Shown piece by piece: positions 1 through 12,963 of a DNA stretch of 64,000 bases. Every line of letters starts with the position of its first letter. Within the stretch, counting starts at the first letter, position 1. Origin of the DNA: Psilocybe azurescens. Lineage: Eukaryota > Basidiomycota > Agaricomycetes > Agaricales > Agrocybaceae. The stretch is from NCBI GenBank assembly GCA_023853785.1, contig JAJIRX010000533.1, forward strand, positions 682,001-746,000, written 5' to 3'. A program made the position numbers and the translations under genes. The notes beneath the pieces are model-generated. The model worked only from the letters and a program-made list of their open reading frames with translations. It did no database searches and was not told the DNA's origin.

Positions 1-97
1 TCAATATTGCGTTGCAAGGAATAATGCTCAGCTTCTGCTCTACGTATATCTTTTTCCTTGTGTTAGTCAGTGCACGTGGATACTCAATTGTTGGCAG

Positions 98-3000
98 GTG
101 CCAACAAGCACAAAAATCGATCACACGATGGAAGAGGCATCGGCCTACATCGACAAGGCCTGCTCGCTCATGGAAGAATGCATATCAAAGGCAACACTCA
201 AAGACATCGATAATTCTGCGGCTTTATTACGCCAGAATATCCGCACGCATGCTCTTCACATCGGTGCAGTGGAATCTCTTGCATATACATTAAGCTTGAG
301 ATATGTGTACAGTAATCAGACAATCGACTTACAAGAATCACTTAATTTGTATGAAATGATTTTGGAAAAATCTGGTGTGTATTCTTTAGGAGTATTTTCA
401 TGCAAGGGAGTTGACTTGTCGATTTAGACAAAAACCATGCATACAGTAATAACCAAAACCAGGAAGATACTAGAGAGCTGCTAAAGATGGTCAACGAATC
501 TCTGTCAAACTTTACGACGTCGGTTTCATTAAATTCCCTGGACATCATAATCTCCTATTTACAAACGTCGCTCGCCGTTATCCGTCCTAGAAAGCACCCT
601 AAACACTTACGGGCATTGACCAATCTTGCTCTGTCTATGTACACCCGATTTCACCTCTCGAAGGATGTTTCCGACCTGGACAATGTGATTTCTCATCTTC
701 AAAATGGCCTTGAATACTATACGCACAAAGATCCCGGGCGATCAAAGATAATCCAGTTACTTTGCTGTGCCCTCATAGCACGATTTGCTTTCAAAAGCGA
801 TGCATCGGATCTCAAGGAGGCTTCCCGTCAGTTCAAAGACGAAAGTGACGGCGCCAGCACAACTTCTACGGAGGATGATTCGGCTCAACAACTCGAAGTC
901 GTTCATAATCTGCGTAAGCGAATCAAGGAGGGCGACCTGGTTGATCTCGACAAAACGAAACACCTCTTCCGCAACGCCATTTTAAGAATTTCTGTAGACT
1001 ATCCTGTCACTTTGGTTAGCCTTGCAGCCGTTTTGATTGCCCCATTCGAGAAAAGCGGCCAACATGATATAGACCAAGCGATATTGCTGAATAGGCGAGC
1101 TCTCGAGCTTCTTCCTTCTGTCCATACCAGCCGAGCTCACTCCGTCAATAACCTTGCTATTGCTCTCCATATGCGATTCAGGCTAACGCATAAGCGAGAC
1201 GACCTCAGTGAAGCGATCTCATTACTGCGAAGCGTTCTTGAGAGGCTCGACACTCCACATTCTGATCGATCGGGCTCACTCTGTAGCCTTGCAGCTGCGC
1301 TTGAGATGCAATTCGAACAAACAGCTGAAGCCACCCACCTTGACGAAGCCATTCAGGTATATAGAGAGGCTGTTGAACTTCTTCCGCGGACTGACGCCAA
1401 TCGACCCACCTTCCTCAGTCATCTTGCAGCAGCAGTTGATATTCGTTTCAAACGATGGGGAAAAGAGACGATCTGGATGAATCCGTCGCACTACGCAAGG
1501 AAATTATCGATCTCCTCCCTCCGTCTGATCTCAATCGCTTGACACACCTTGTTAATCTGACAACTGTACTTCAAACCCTTTTTCGACAGACAGGACAACG
1601 AGGCGATGTTGACCAAGTCATTTCTTCACTCAAAGCAATAGTCGATTATTTACCTCCATTCCATCCAATGCGGGCTCAAGCTCTTGCTCATCTGGCGGAT
1701 AACCTTGCTACCCGGTTCGCGATGACAGGTCAACAATGCGATCTCGAGGAAGAGATCTTACTGCACAAAGAATCTCTTCAGCTCCGTGAACCATCCGATC
1801 CAAGCCAATCAGATACTTTCAATAACCTTGCATGTGCACTGTCGACTCGCTTTGACCATACAAATCAAAAGAGTGACCTCGACGAAGCAATTTCTTTCCA
1901 TAGCGAGGCTCTTAGGCTTAGGGTGTCCCCGCATTCTAGTCGACATGTTTCGCTCACCAACCTTGCCAGTTCACTTGAACGTCGATTCGAACGTGCAGGC
2001 GAGCGATGCGATCTAGATGAAGCGATCTCTTTAAATAAGGCAGCGGTTGATATATGTGTTCCACCTCACCCCAGCCGAGCCACGACTCTGAACAGTCTTG
2101 CAAATGCACTTGGGACTCTGTTCGAACAAACAGGTCACTTAGATGATCTAAATCAAGCCATTGTTTTACACCGGGAAGCCCTGGAACTTCGCCCGAATCC
2201 ACATCCTGACCGTCCCTCCTCTCTCAACAATCTCGGGCTTGCACTTCATACACGATTCAAACGTACTAGTCAACAAGGCGATCTTGACGATGCCATCAGT
2301 ATCCACAGACAAGCTCTTGAACTACATGTTCCATCACATCCTAACCGATCTTACTCACTCGATAACCTTGCGATTACCTTAACGGATCGATTCGAACAAA
2401 CAGGCCAGCGAAGTGACCTTGACGAAGCGGTAATGCTTCATAGAGAAGCTCTCAAGCTCCGTGCTTCACCCCACCCCAACCAATCTATGACTCTTAATAA
2501 TCTTGCGCACACTCTTCAAGCTCGGTTCACAACCTCAAGCAAAAAAGAAGATCTTGATGAAGCGATTTTGTTACACAAAGAAGCGCTCAAACTTCGCGTT
2601 GCCAATCATCCCAGTCGGCCCATGTCCCTGAATAACCTTGCAAATGCACTGATGGCTCGATTTAACCAAAGTGGTCAGATGGACGATCTCAACCGAGCCA
2701 TAGCACTGCACCAAGAGGCTCTTAGGAGCAGGACGGCACTGCATCCGGACAGACCATCTTCTCTCATGAATCTCGCTAGTGCGTTTGGGACTCATTTCGA
2801 ACAAACCGGTCAACGACGCAGTCTGGATGAAGCAATATTATGTTATAGAGAAGCACTCCAACTCTATCCTATATCACATTCTTTGCGACCCATGTGCCTC
2901 AACAACCTCGCAAATAGACTTATCGTGACTCGAATTGGCAACGAACTGCCAGGCCAACATGATACTTTCGACGAAGCTATTTCATTGGTCACAGAGGCTG

Positions 3001-5408
3001 TTAAACTTCGATCTCCGCCTCATCCTGAGTGGTCCCTATCTCTCTTTCATCTTGCAGGGTTGTTTCAAGCTCGATGCGAACGTCTAGCGGCAACAGATCC
3101 AAATCAACGTAGCTTCCTCGATAAAACAGTTGTGATATGCAAGGGAGCTCTTGACCTTCTTCCTACCAAACATATACATCGACAGGCTTTTGTGGGTAGA
3201 CTTGCAACTACACTCCATGCACGATTCAAGATAACAGGAAAACGAGAGGATATTGACCAAGCAATTCTATTGGAAAGACAAAATCTTGAACGTCGGGGTT
3301 CATCTCATCCCGAACGAGTCATTTCCCTCACTAATCTAGCCAGTACACTCCAGGACCGATTTTCAAGAGCAGATCACAATCAAGGCGACTTTGAAGAAAG
3401 TGTAATGCTGAACAAACAGGCTATCGATGTCTACCCTTCACAACATCCTGGACGCTTTACATGCCTCGCAAATTTAGGCAAGATATTCGAACGTGCATAT
3501 ACACTCATTGGCGATTCTCATTACCTAGATGAAACATTCGATTCGTTTGCCTTAGCTATGCAATGTTCCTCCAAACGGCTTTCTTCTTCTTTCGAAATAG
3601 CCACCTTATGGTCTGACTACGCAGACCAATATCGTCATTCCTCTGCGCTGGTTGCTTATGATATGGCACTGCAGAGTTTGACGCAAATGGCCTCTTTCAG
3701 TCTTGACATTTACACACGACAGAACATTCTGCGCACTGCTAGTGATGGGGTAGCCCGTAAAGCTGCCCAATCTGCAATTGCTCAAGCTCATCTGGACAAG
3801 GCAGTTGTATTTTTAGAGAAAGGACGGGCGATTTTCTGGTCACAAGTTCTGCATCTTCGATCGCCCTTGGATAAACTTCGAGATGCGGCGCCTGAGCTTG
3901 CACATGGACTGGAGGCTATTGCAATGGAATTGGAGCGAGGATTTTATCGCAGTCCTTTAAACGTACTTGACGGTCTATCGAAGTTAGCGCTAGAAACGGA
4001 AGCATCTCGATTTAGGCGGCTCGATGAAGACTGGCACGATGGTTTGAAAGAAGTCCGAAATTTGAAAGGGTTTGAAGATTTTTTACAACCCCCAGGAATA
4101 GTATCACTAAAAGCCGCAGCAGCTGAATTTCCCATTGTATTTCTTGTTCCAAACGAGCAGCGCAGCGACTGCCTAATCATGACGTCGGCAACCATCCACC
4201 ACATTCCTCTTATCGATGTATCCATCAGAATGTTACGCAATCTCGCCGACATGGTTAAATTTAGTTCATCGCAGTCTACAGCACCACGTTCTATGTTTGA
4301 GGACACCAGTATTGATGATACCATGGAAGTTCTATGGGACGAACCAGTTGTGCCAGAAACCCAAAGGTCGAAAGATGTATTTGGCAGAGCACGGCGATCG
4401 AGACCTTCATCAAATTCTATCTTTGAATATGTTTTGAAAACGTTGTGGTTTGAGATAGTGAAACCCATCATCGATTTTCTAGGTCTTCAGGTCGGTATTT
4501 AAAGCGACATGTAAATAGATTGCTGATAAAATTCTTCAGAAATCGGACAACCCGCCGGTATTGCAATGGTGCCCGACTGGAATATTTACCTTTCTTCCCT
4601 TTCATGCAGCCGGCTGCTACGGCCCTGTTACTGGCACCTCAACCGATTGTGCTTCCGACTACATTGTCTCATCATACACACCCACCGCTGGATTACTGTT
4701 GCCACGAAGTGATACCAATAGTCCTCCGTCAAATCAACCATTCAAGGTATTGGCTGTTATAGATAGCTAATTACCTTTTGCCAACGAAGAGTTGGCAAAA
4801 ATCAAGACTCAGGTGAGATCCGACACTGAATGTCTGGTGGAATTAGGTGTCTCCAATGCCCCAGCAACCATCGAAACGATTTGTTCCAATCTTCAAACCA
4901 CGTCTGTGGTGCACTTTGCATGTCACGGAATACAAGATCAAATAAATCCGCTTGACAGTGCACTTTTTGTAGACGATGGAAAGCTGTCCATCTCAAAAAT
5001 TATGCAATTACAACCCCCGAATGGATCACTTGCTTTCCTGTGTGCATGCGAGACAGGTATGGGAGATGCAAAGATACCGGACGAATCAATGAGCCTGGGT
5101 GCCACCTTACTTTTTCTGGATATCGTAATGTTGTTGCCACAATGTGGTAAGCTTTCAAGTAAGGACTCTGGAAAAACGATGTCTCATAAGGTTACCGAAA
5201 CAGGAAAATGACAGATGAAGATGGACCTATTGTTGCAGAAGCCTTTTATGAAGAACTCTTCAGGGCGAGTCCTAATGGGAGAACTACCTTTCGACCCAAT
5301 ACGAAGAAGTCTGCTAGGGCCCTTCATGCTGCGATACAGAAACTACGTACTGGTGGTGTAGATTTCAACCGCTGGGTCCCATTTATTCATCTGGGACAAG
5401 GAGATTAA
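98..5408 (+). pseudogene. TPR-CHAT domain protein, disrupted
   Basis: Encodes tandem ~50-residue TPR-like repeats (recurring pattern NLA..L..RF.Q.GQ..DLDEAI.LH.EAL) followed by a C-terminal CHAT domain, the caspase-like protease fold common in mushroom TPR proteins. The CHAT catalytic pair is visible: His in HFACHG (codon 4924-4926) and Cys in LCACETG (codon 5047-5049). Likely introns are 377-462, 4491-4539 and one beginning GTAAGC near 5150. The reading frame is broken three times: a frameshift near 1455 inside a repeat, an in-frame TAA at 4768-4770 between two conserved CHAT segments, and a one-base loss near 5116-5120, after which the expected GYRNVVATMW reads only in another frame. The 5' end is unclear; a good acceptor at 97 suggests an exon continuing from upstream. 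Family assignment is firm. Pseudogene status rests mainly on the nonsense codon. Confidence 0.85.
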
Positions 5409-6480
5409 AACCTCTCTGACTCAGCGTTGTTACAACACAATTCATGCAGGGTATTATTAGAGCCATTATGCTAAATTGCTAATCCTTTCATCTCAATTTG
5501 CGTACCTATTCCACTGTCGTTGAGATCTGGTCGTTATCGATAGTTAGATAATCCTTGATGCTTGTAAACGTTCTAGCGTTTTGAGTGTGTTGAAGTAGTT
5601 TTTTTTTGGAGGCTTTGGCTGGTGTTTGGTTGGTTTATGACTTCTTTTTGTCCTTTTGTGGAGTGCACGGTTGGTTTTCTGCTGTTCTCTCTCTTTTTGA
5701 GATAGAGATAGGACTTGAGAGTTGATTTTTGCCCCTTTATGATGTGGCTTGTTTATTTGATAGTGTCGGGCCTCCCAATTAGCAGCTTGTGAGAGACAGA
5801 GGCTTATACGACCTACTTCCAACTACTGGGTTCAACGGGACCTGCCTGCAGTTCTAGCTCGACTGCAGACTGGTCCGAGTTGACTGGTCATCAAATACAG
5901 TTTAGTCTTACGAGAGTGGAGACATACACCATCCGACTTTGTGGATTTGGCATTTGTGTAGGAAGATGGATCACTTTTCCCGTCAAATTGGATTTGAGTC
6001 GTGAGTAAAATTTCCATAGATCCTGCTCAGATCCTGCAATAAAAGAAATTAGTCATACCACGCTTGGGACTTGCTTGAGATGTATCTGAAACACCTGCAC
6101 AGGTGTGCATATAGCTCAGTTTTGTAAAAGGGGTGTTTAAATGCTTACAAGTACTTCAAATGTACCCAGTCGAACTTCAGCTTCAACAGCAAGCATTTGG
6201 ATATGGTCTTGGTAACGGCGAGGTCAAATGCCGACCACTAAGGCGCATACGCGTTGATTGCCACAAAGTTGGGTGAGAGTTTTATTCAGATATGGATGTG
6301 AAGTCATTCGATCAAGGATACTGAAAACAATGACCACTAGGCAGGTAAGATAGATCGATATCGGAGACACCTACAACGATGAAAGTGCGGAGGGCTGATA
6401 GCGATTGTGTAGTGACAAGGAGACCATGCCACTGGCAACAAGTGGCTTAGACATGATGTGGTTGTAGGCATGGTGTAAGA
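5409..6480. other. Gene-free stretch after the TPR-CHAT pseudogene
   Basis: No ORF here has exon-like structure or a recognisable family. Part of 5580-5720 is T/G-rich on the plus strand. I see no tRNA or other RNA gene. Confidence 0.5.
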
Positions 6481-6485
6481 CCACT

Positions 6486-6880
6486 CTCAGGCTGCGTGTT
6501 TCACTTTGCGTGGAGAACAAAAAAGATCGTCGTGGTCGGGAAGAAAGAGTGATCGATAGGACAAGGTATATATACGCCAAATGTCAAAATATTGTCATGT
6601 TTGTTCTCAGGCCCGATTGCGATTCTGGAGTGGATGTTCCACATGTCATTCATTATTACCAACGAAAGAACAAGTGTAGTGGCAGGCTCTTATGAGCGAG
6701 AAAAGAAAACCCAAGGTGCTGATTATCCGGGATCTCATCAATTGATCATTGTGTGTTCTAAACTTTGGTGTGCGCTCAGCAACGTCGCGGACATTGGAAT
6801 CATGGGTACTTCAATATGTGGATAACCGGGACACCCGGTGAAGTGAGGCAAAACCGAGACCAGGCTATCGATCTAATGTG
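6486..6880 (+). repeat. Dispersed ~400 bp repeat, copy 1
   Basis: Closely similar in inverted orientation to 14275-14690. Shared landmarks in order are a GAAGAAAGAG(T/C)GATCGATAG block, a TATATACGC TATA-like motif, TTTGTTCTCAGGCC, ACGAAAGAACAAG, GATTATCCGGGATCT and TGTGGATAAC. The similarity is at DNA level with no consistent ORF, so it is best read as a relic non-autonomous element or solo LTR-like fragment. The TATA motif and size fit an LTR, but no primer-binding site or target duplication was identified. Confidence 0.7.
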
Positions 6881-7273
6881 ACATTTATCTCATCATCAAA
6901 GTCATCGTGGGGCTATCTGCACTGTGAGAGCATAAACAGCCAGCTACTCTTGTATGGGCGCTTGTGGGCACCGTCACCGAGGAACCAGTGACCATGAGCA
7001 GGGATGGATTTGCGAACTGGATTGGAAGCTGAGTCCATGGAGCAAATTTTCCATTATGGACTTGGTGAGATTCTAAATTTACTTGAAGACCTATGAACAA
7101 GATTGAACGATGGACGGTGAACAGTGGCACAAACTTAGAAGAGACAATGTAAATGCGGTGCTCCATTAGTTATGTCTATTGTGGGCTGCTTGGCAGTAAC
7201 GCGTAAAATACATAGAGGACCAGCATCTGTGGCGGCCGAATAATGCCAGTCCTTAAAGTTAGTACGCGTTCCG

Positions 7274-8317
7274 ATGCCATTGAACATCCCAGCTCTTCTC
7301 GTCCCCATCCAACTATCCCTTTTTCCAAGAATAATCATTCCTGCGCTCGTGGTGCATGGTATGCCTACCTATCTAGTCATTCATTTCGTCATTCTGACCG
7401 CGAGTCGCACAGAAAGATATTCGCCAGGTTGATTTTCATGCTTTGAGAAGAGCTGGTTACCGCGGTGCAGTTTTCGACAAAGATAATTGTCTGGTACCTC
7501 TCGTCTTACTCTATAGCTTACCATGACTGTTCTGACTTCATAACTCATTAAAAAGACCCTTCCTCATAAAGACACTCTTGTACCAGAACTGCAGGTCTAT
7601 GCATTCTATATCCTTCTCAGTACCAGTGCTGACGTTAAATTGTACAGGAGTCTTGGAAATCATGTAAAGAAGCCTTCGGTGAAGGAAATGTCCTTATAGT
7701 GAGCAACTCTGCAGGAACACACCTCGACGCAGGCGGTATACAGGTCCGTGCGCCTTCCACTCTCAATCTGAAATGAAGCGCCCATTGTTTCCATCCGTCT
7801 ATACAGGCAGAATCAGTGTCACATCATCTCGGCGTGCCAGTTCTCTCTCATAAAGCAATGAAACCTGCTTATTCATGCATTGCTGCTATTCGAGATTACT
7901 TCGGCTCTCTCTCAGCTCCGATCCAGGACAACGAACTCATCGTTGTTGGTGACCGCGTGTTCACAGATTTGGTCCTAGCCAACAGAATGCGTATGCAATC
8001 ACAGCGGCGTTGGACCAAATCCTCTTCCTACCTTCAACCCGTGACGTACCTACTGACTCTACCGAGGAGAAAAAGAGGCAGATCCTACTCCACAAGGTCC
8101 TTTATCAATATGGACGAAGGGAGTTTGGGAACGAGAAAGCATGTTGATGCGGTCAATGGAGTACGGGTTGATCTCCGTTATGGAGGGCCTGACTGCGCCA
8201 CCTAAAGGAGAATTCGTGAATGTTGGTGCATTTGTGAAACCAATACCACTACGCAAAGACGCAAAGCCAACTGGTTTGACAGCATTCTTCAGATTTATGT
8301 ATAAGCGAGAAATCTAG
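7274..8317 (+). CDS. GEP4: Mitochondrial phosphatidylglycerophosphatase (GEP4 family)
   Basis: HAD-superfamily phosphatase that dephosphorylates phosphatidylglycerol phosphate to phosphatidylglycerol, a step of cardiolipin synthesis at the mitochondrial inner membrane. Six exons splice cleanly in frame: 7274-7358, 7417-7493, 7556-7594, 7648-7743, 7807-7990 and 8082-8317, giving 238 residues. The spliced protein shows HAD motif I FDKDNC (Asp49/Asp51), motif II SNSAG (86-90), a motif III Lys near 118 and motif IV GDRVFTD (147-153). It ends with the family-typical GPLSIWTKGVWERES segment. The N-terminus is hydrophobic, as in yeast Gep4. The start chosen is the ATG that leads directly into the conserved N-terminus. 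The last intron (7991-8081) is the least certain. No lesion was found. Confidence 0.93.
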
Positions 8318-8644
8318 GTTTACGTCGATATTAAATAACCACCCTCAATTATAATTCAAGCAATGTGTCTGAGTAGCGTGGTTTTGGGTGCAAACTTGAC
8401 ATTCTCTTCTCATTAGACGCTCCGTAGATCATAAGGCCTACACGTAAAACTGTCCGATTTGGCCCGCCAATTGCTAGTAAATGCAAGCTTGACAATCTTA
8501 TTGCCGCTTATTAGCTTTGTGATGAAAGTAATTTCGTTTGTACATTATGATTACACGAGGGATATTAATTAGCATACAAAAATATTCAAGAACCCATCTA
8601 TTGTTACTTTCGAGCATCCATACTCGACCATGCTCACCATTATT
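8318..8644. other. Convergent intergenic region GEP4 / BTB gene
   Basis: AT-rich spacer holding the two convergent 3' ends. No gene was seen. Confidence 0.5.
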
Positions 8645-9611
8645 TTATAGAGACTTCTCTAGACGCGTAGACGGTTGCTTGGCAAAAACGGCGGCTACAA
8701 TCTCATTTGCAATCGTCTGGCTTTCCTGAAGACTCAAGCTCGTGCGGCAACCGCAACAGCCCACTCGCTGTCTGTACAGGTCTCTAGAAGCCGCAACTTT
8801 TGTGAAATTACGGATACCGAGGCTCATTGTCATCGGTAGAGTGAGAGGTTCAGAGCGTTGACATAAAGTAGCGAATGCGGGGAGCAGGAGTTCGGGATCA
8901 AGATGGAATTCCTCCCAGATAGCTATCTTCCGTATCGGGTCGATGGGGAGATCATGCAGTTGGGCGGTCGCAATGATACGGATTCGCTCCATTTGGAGGC
9001 TGGTAGCAACTTTGAGGACAGAGAGCAATGCATCGATGGTATGGAATGTCTTCACTGGTTTACCTGGTCTTTTAGTCCGTCAGTACAAAACCAGCGTGGC
9101 GGACTCAAGATCAGACTTACGAAGGAAATAGGATGGAACAAAGTCGAACGAAGTCAATTTCGGATATCTCGTGGAATACTAGAGGCCGCTTGTTGTTATA
9201 GCCTACGATGGGCAACGCCCTTCCTGTCTCCAGAGGTGGAATAGTACTTCGCAGAATTGGCGAGTTCTCGTGCAAGACTGAAAGGCTGAGTCTGAATAAC
9301 GTATTCCCGACCTATCGAGAAAGAGGTCAGATGAGCACGTATTGAAAAAAGAGGTAGGAGATGGATCGCACCTGGATTATGATGTCCCCTTCCGGCATGT
9401 AGAACCGCTTGTGTTTCTTCGGCTTCTGCTGCTCCATCGACTTAACAACAGCATCGGTAGAGACACAGGTGCAAGATCTTTCTACCTCCTTGGTAGGTCT
9501 TATCTGAGCTTCCGGCATTACAGCACTTGAGTCCACGTCCACCTGTTGTGTAGTCCAGTCGTGTAGTGACGAAGGTAAAAGGTAAGTATCGCAGCAGGCG
9601 GAAAGTGGCAT
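8645..9611 (-). CDS. BTB/POZ domain protein
   Basis: Three exons on the minus strand, 9611-9372, 9311-9121 and 9068-8645, give 284 residues with no lesion. Exon 1 carries a poorly conserved, polar N-terminus and then KHKRFYMPEGDIIIQ, the usual first strand of mushroom BTB proteins. Exon 2 holds the BTB core (VGNTLFRLSLSVLHENSP). Exon 3 starts with SVLKVATSLQMERIR and continues into a helical region with LDPELLLPAFATLCQRSEPLTL, matching the post-BTB helices of the large basidiomycete-expanded BTB family. Such proteins are usually adaptors or of unknown function. No MATH, Kelch or BACK module was identified. The start could be Met32 (MPEAQIRP) instead of Met1. Family confidence is high; the cellular role is unknown. 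Confidence 0.8.
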
Positions 9612-10711
9612 ACTACAAAGCGACCTTTAAACAAGGCCCTGAATCAAAAACACAATGCGCAGACCCACAATAAACGTGGGCCCGGTGAGGAAGCAGGAAG
9701 GCAGGAGACAACCCCGATTAGTCTTCGGTGGTTTATCAGGCTGCTGAGACACAAGTGACAAAGGGGGAGGGGTCGTCATGTTGTTGGTCGCCGGAAACTG
9801 GATAGATATACCTGTGCTGGGGTGCCGTGCTGGGGTGCCGGCGGGCGAATCAGCGTTGCGAGGGCAAATAGTGGTGATGTTAGGTAGCTCTGGGTCTTTA
9901 TAATTAAGTTCCAGCCACCATTCAAGCGCTCGACTTTGGTATAGTCTTCAAGTCATGTTTTAGGTACGCAAAACCAGTCCAAAGCCAGCCATCCAGAGTT
10001 CGAATAGGGTGGACATCGGACAGAAGACCGTGGTAGTCAAACAATGTCGCCAACGTTGTGAAGGGTTATCGATACTGTACTAAGGAGCTTGACGGCCGTC
10101 CATGCTCGATTTCAAGCTGTGACCTCTGTTAGACCACCTTTCCCACGGTTTTAAAATATCTCCTCCAAAATTGCGTTGCACGCAACTGCTTGTCCTTGTC
10201 CTTGATCAGTGTTATTATTATCATCTCTCAGATCTTTGAAGAGCAGAGAATACCACAATGACTACACCACGTTTGACCAAGACCCACTGATCCACCCGGA
10301 ACCGCGTTCAAGTTCAGTTTCCCTCGCTGTAACGTCCAGGGGTACTTCTACTCCCACAAGAACATTTACCACCTTCAGAATCATCTGAGCCATCATGTGG
10401 CCCGCTTGCCGCCTATGCATCCACACAGAGGGCCTCCAAATACACCTTTGAAGCCCGGTCTATCGTCGTTGCCTCGCTAAATTGCTTTGCTGTTTGACTG
10501 CTCCACAAGTGCGCTCTGAAAAACTTTCCATCTGAAGATGACAAACTGCAGGGATCAGACATATGTATAGATGCAAGCTCCTCACCGGACCGCTGGACGT
10601 GCTACCCTCGTCAGAGCTAGGAAGAAGGACGGCCGTCGGACCGCCCTTCTCATCTCTTTGAGTATAAAAGCGTTGGTGCATGTCCTATGGCGGCTCTGAC
10701 ATCCTCCTATA
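9612..10711. other. Gene-free region upstream of the polygalacturonase gene
   Basis: No convincing exon. Just upstream of the polygalacturonase ATG, around 10662-10668, is a TATA-like AGTATAAAAG on the plus strand, well placed to be the core promoter of that gene. Confidence 0.5.
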
Positions 10712-12621
10712 ATGCGCTTTAGTTTCTTCGTATTCGCGTCATTGGGCCTTATTCTCCCGTCTGTCGCGGGGGCAGAATCTTTGGTTCCTTATCAAAACCA
10801 AAATTTCCGCCAGGGAAACCACCAAAGATTTCATGCATTTTAACAGCCAGTGGCGCGGACGATGCCCCCAACTTTCTGAAGGCCGTAGAAGTATGTCCAA
10901 CCGTGACAATTCCAAAGTCTACGACCTTGAACATCGAGACAAGATTAAACATGACTGGGCTCCGCGATAAACATATTGTAAGTTGTTCTTCTATGTAGAC
11001 ATTATCTCATCATTGATTTCCTCTATTAGAACCTCGAAGGCACGATCAAGTTCAGCCCGGACATTCCATACTGGAGTGGGGTGAGTTTTATTCGAGAAGA
11101 AAAAAATAAGCTACTAAAATTTGCATAGAACGGGTTCTTTATCCCCTTCCAAACCCAAATAACCTTCTGGTTACTGGGAGGGGAGAACATACTATTTGAC
11201 GGTGGAGGGACGCTCGATGGTTCGGGACAGGTAACACCAACCAACACCGATCAACCCAGAATATCTTTACTTACTCTTTCCGATGTCTAGATTTGGTGGG
11301 ATACATTGTAAGAATTTCTCATCTTTCTTTTCAACATTGTTACTGACAAGTAAGAATTTGTCAATAGTGCCAAAAACTCCTCGCTTTTGCGCCCCATCAC
11401 CCTCACAGTATTCCAAGCTAAAGACGTCTTGATTGAAAACATTCATATGATTAACAGTCCTGAATGGCATAATTTGGTCAGACTCAATTTTTCTTATAAT
11501 TGCTCTGAAGACATGCTAAACTTGTGGATTAAAAGGTCAACGAAGGCCAAAATGTGGTATACAACAATATCGATATCAACGCCGTTTCCAATTCTACGAA
11601 TCACGCAGCCAATACAGACGGATGGAACGTCTATCGAAGTGATAACGTTGCAATTGTGAACTCGGTTATTGTGAACGGGGACGACTGCGTCGCTTTCAAA
11701 CCAAGTAAGCCATAGCCAATAGTCGCTGCTTGATTTTAGTAAGCTAATGCACGGCGATTATCAGACGCTACAAATGTGCTTGTTGAAAATCTTGACTGTA
11801 CTGGATCACAGTAAGCACGCATATATTCGACAATAGCTCAAGCTGATCGACATGCATACCTCTAGTGGAATATCTGTTGGGTTTGTCGCATGATTTAGTG
11901 CTTTCCTAGTAAACTGAAGGCCATCCACAGGTCTCTTGGACAATTCCCTGGAGTTTTCGACATCGTGGAGAATGTGCTGGCAAAGTATGTGTAGTTATAT
12001 TGTTTTTCCTCTTTTTCTTACATCATTCTCAATTCGCAGGAACGTCAAAATGACGAATACTGAAAACGGGGCGAGGATAAAAGCTTGGGCAGGGCCAAAC
12101 GTGGGCAGCGGTATCGTTCAGAATATCACGTTCCAAAATTTCTTCGAAACCGCTGTTGATAATCCTATTATCATCGACCAAGTACGCTCATTCCCTGAAC
12201 TATATACGTAAATTGGTCTTAATGCAAATGTCAATTTATAGTGCTACATGACAAACGCCACCGCATGCGCACAATTCCCGTCAAACACTTTCATTAAAGA
12301 TATTTGGTTCAAAAAGTAGGCATGGTCTATATTTCTGTTTGTATTCCACTTATCAAAGCTCGTCGATAGTATAACCGGTACAGGCACTATGAGTACTGTA
12401 GCTTCGCTGTCCTGCTCGCCAGATGGTCGTTGTTCCGACATTAATGTAAACGATGTGTCTCTCTCGTGAGTCTTATTTATACATCCATTTTGTCTAGATT
12501 CGATGTTAAGCTGACTTCATCGTTGTTAAGTTTCCCCTCGGGCAAGACAACATATTCTTGCCAGAACGTGAACATCACCGGTAATGCCGCGAGCCTGTTC
12601 CCTGTCTGCAAAATTACATAG
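10712..12621 (+). CDS. Secreted GH28 exo-polygalacturonase
   Basis: Pectin-degrading glycoside hydrolase family 28 enzyme, inferred to be secreted: the N-terminus [20 protein letters not shown] is a signal peptide. About 13 exons separated by ~50 nt introns splice into a right-handed beta-helix protein of roughly 400 residues. All GH28 motifs are present: NTDGW with catalytic Asp, [10 protein letters not shown] with the Asp pair, GSHGISVGSLG with the catalytic His, and RIKAW. The mature part ([16 protein letters not shown]...) reads in a different frame from the signal peptide. One extra base in the G run at 10768-10772 would join them, so this is a one-base frameshift, probably a sequencing error because everything downstream is intact. 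Exo-type is suggested by overall similarity to fungal exo-PGs and not proven. Confidence 0.88.
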
Positions 12622-12963
12622 ATCAGCTACGGCTATTACGACAGTTCTTCTCTTGCTTGGGTTCAACTACTTGACAAATTGAAATCTACTTTGGCTAATG
12701 TTACTGGATTTCTGACATTCATGATCGAATAATACTTCATCGGATAACAGAGCAAATGCGCATATATTCGATAAAGTCTTCCAGAAGATTGCCATTTAGT
12801 CAAAAATCATCAATAACCCCAAACATTTTGAGAAGGCATCACATAACTCATGTTTGCAGCTGGAACAGAAGACAAGTCGTAAACTTGTGCGCTCGTTGTA
12901 GAGTACTGGGGTCTGTTGTTTAAAATGAAGTCTGGATCATAGCACCAGGCCATCAAGCAAGGT

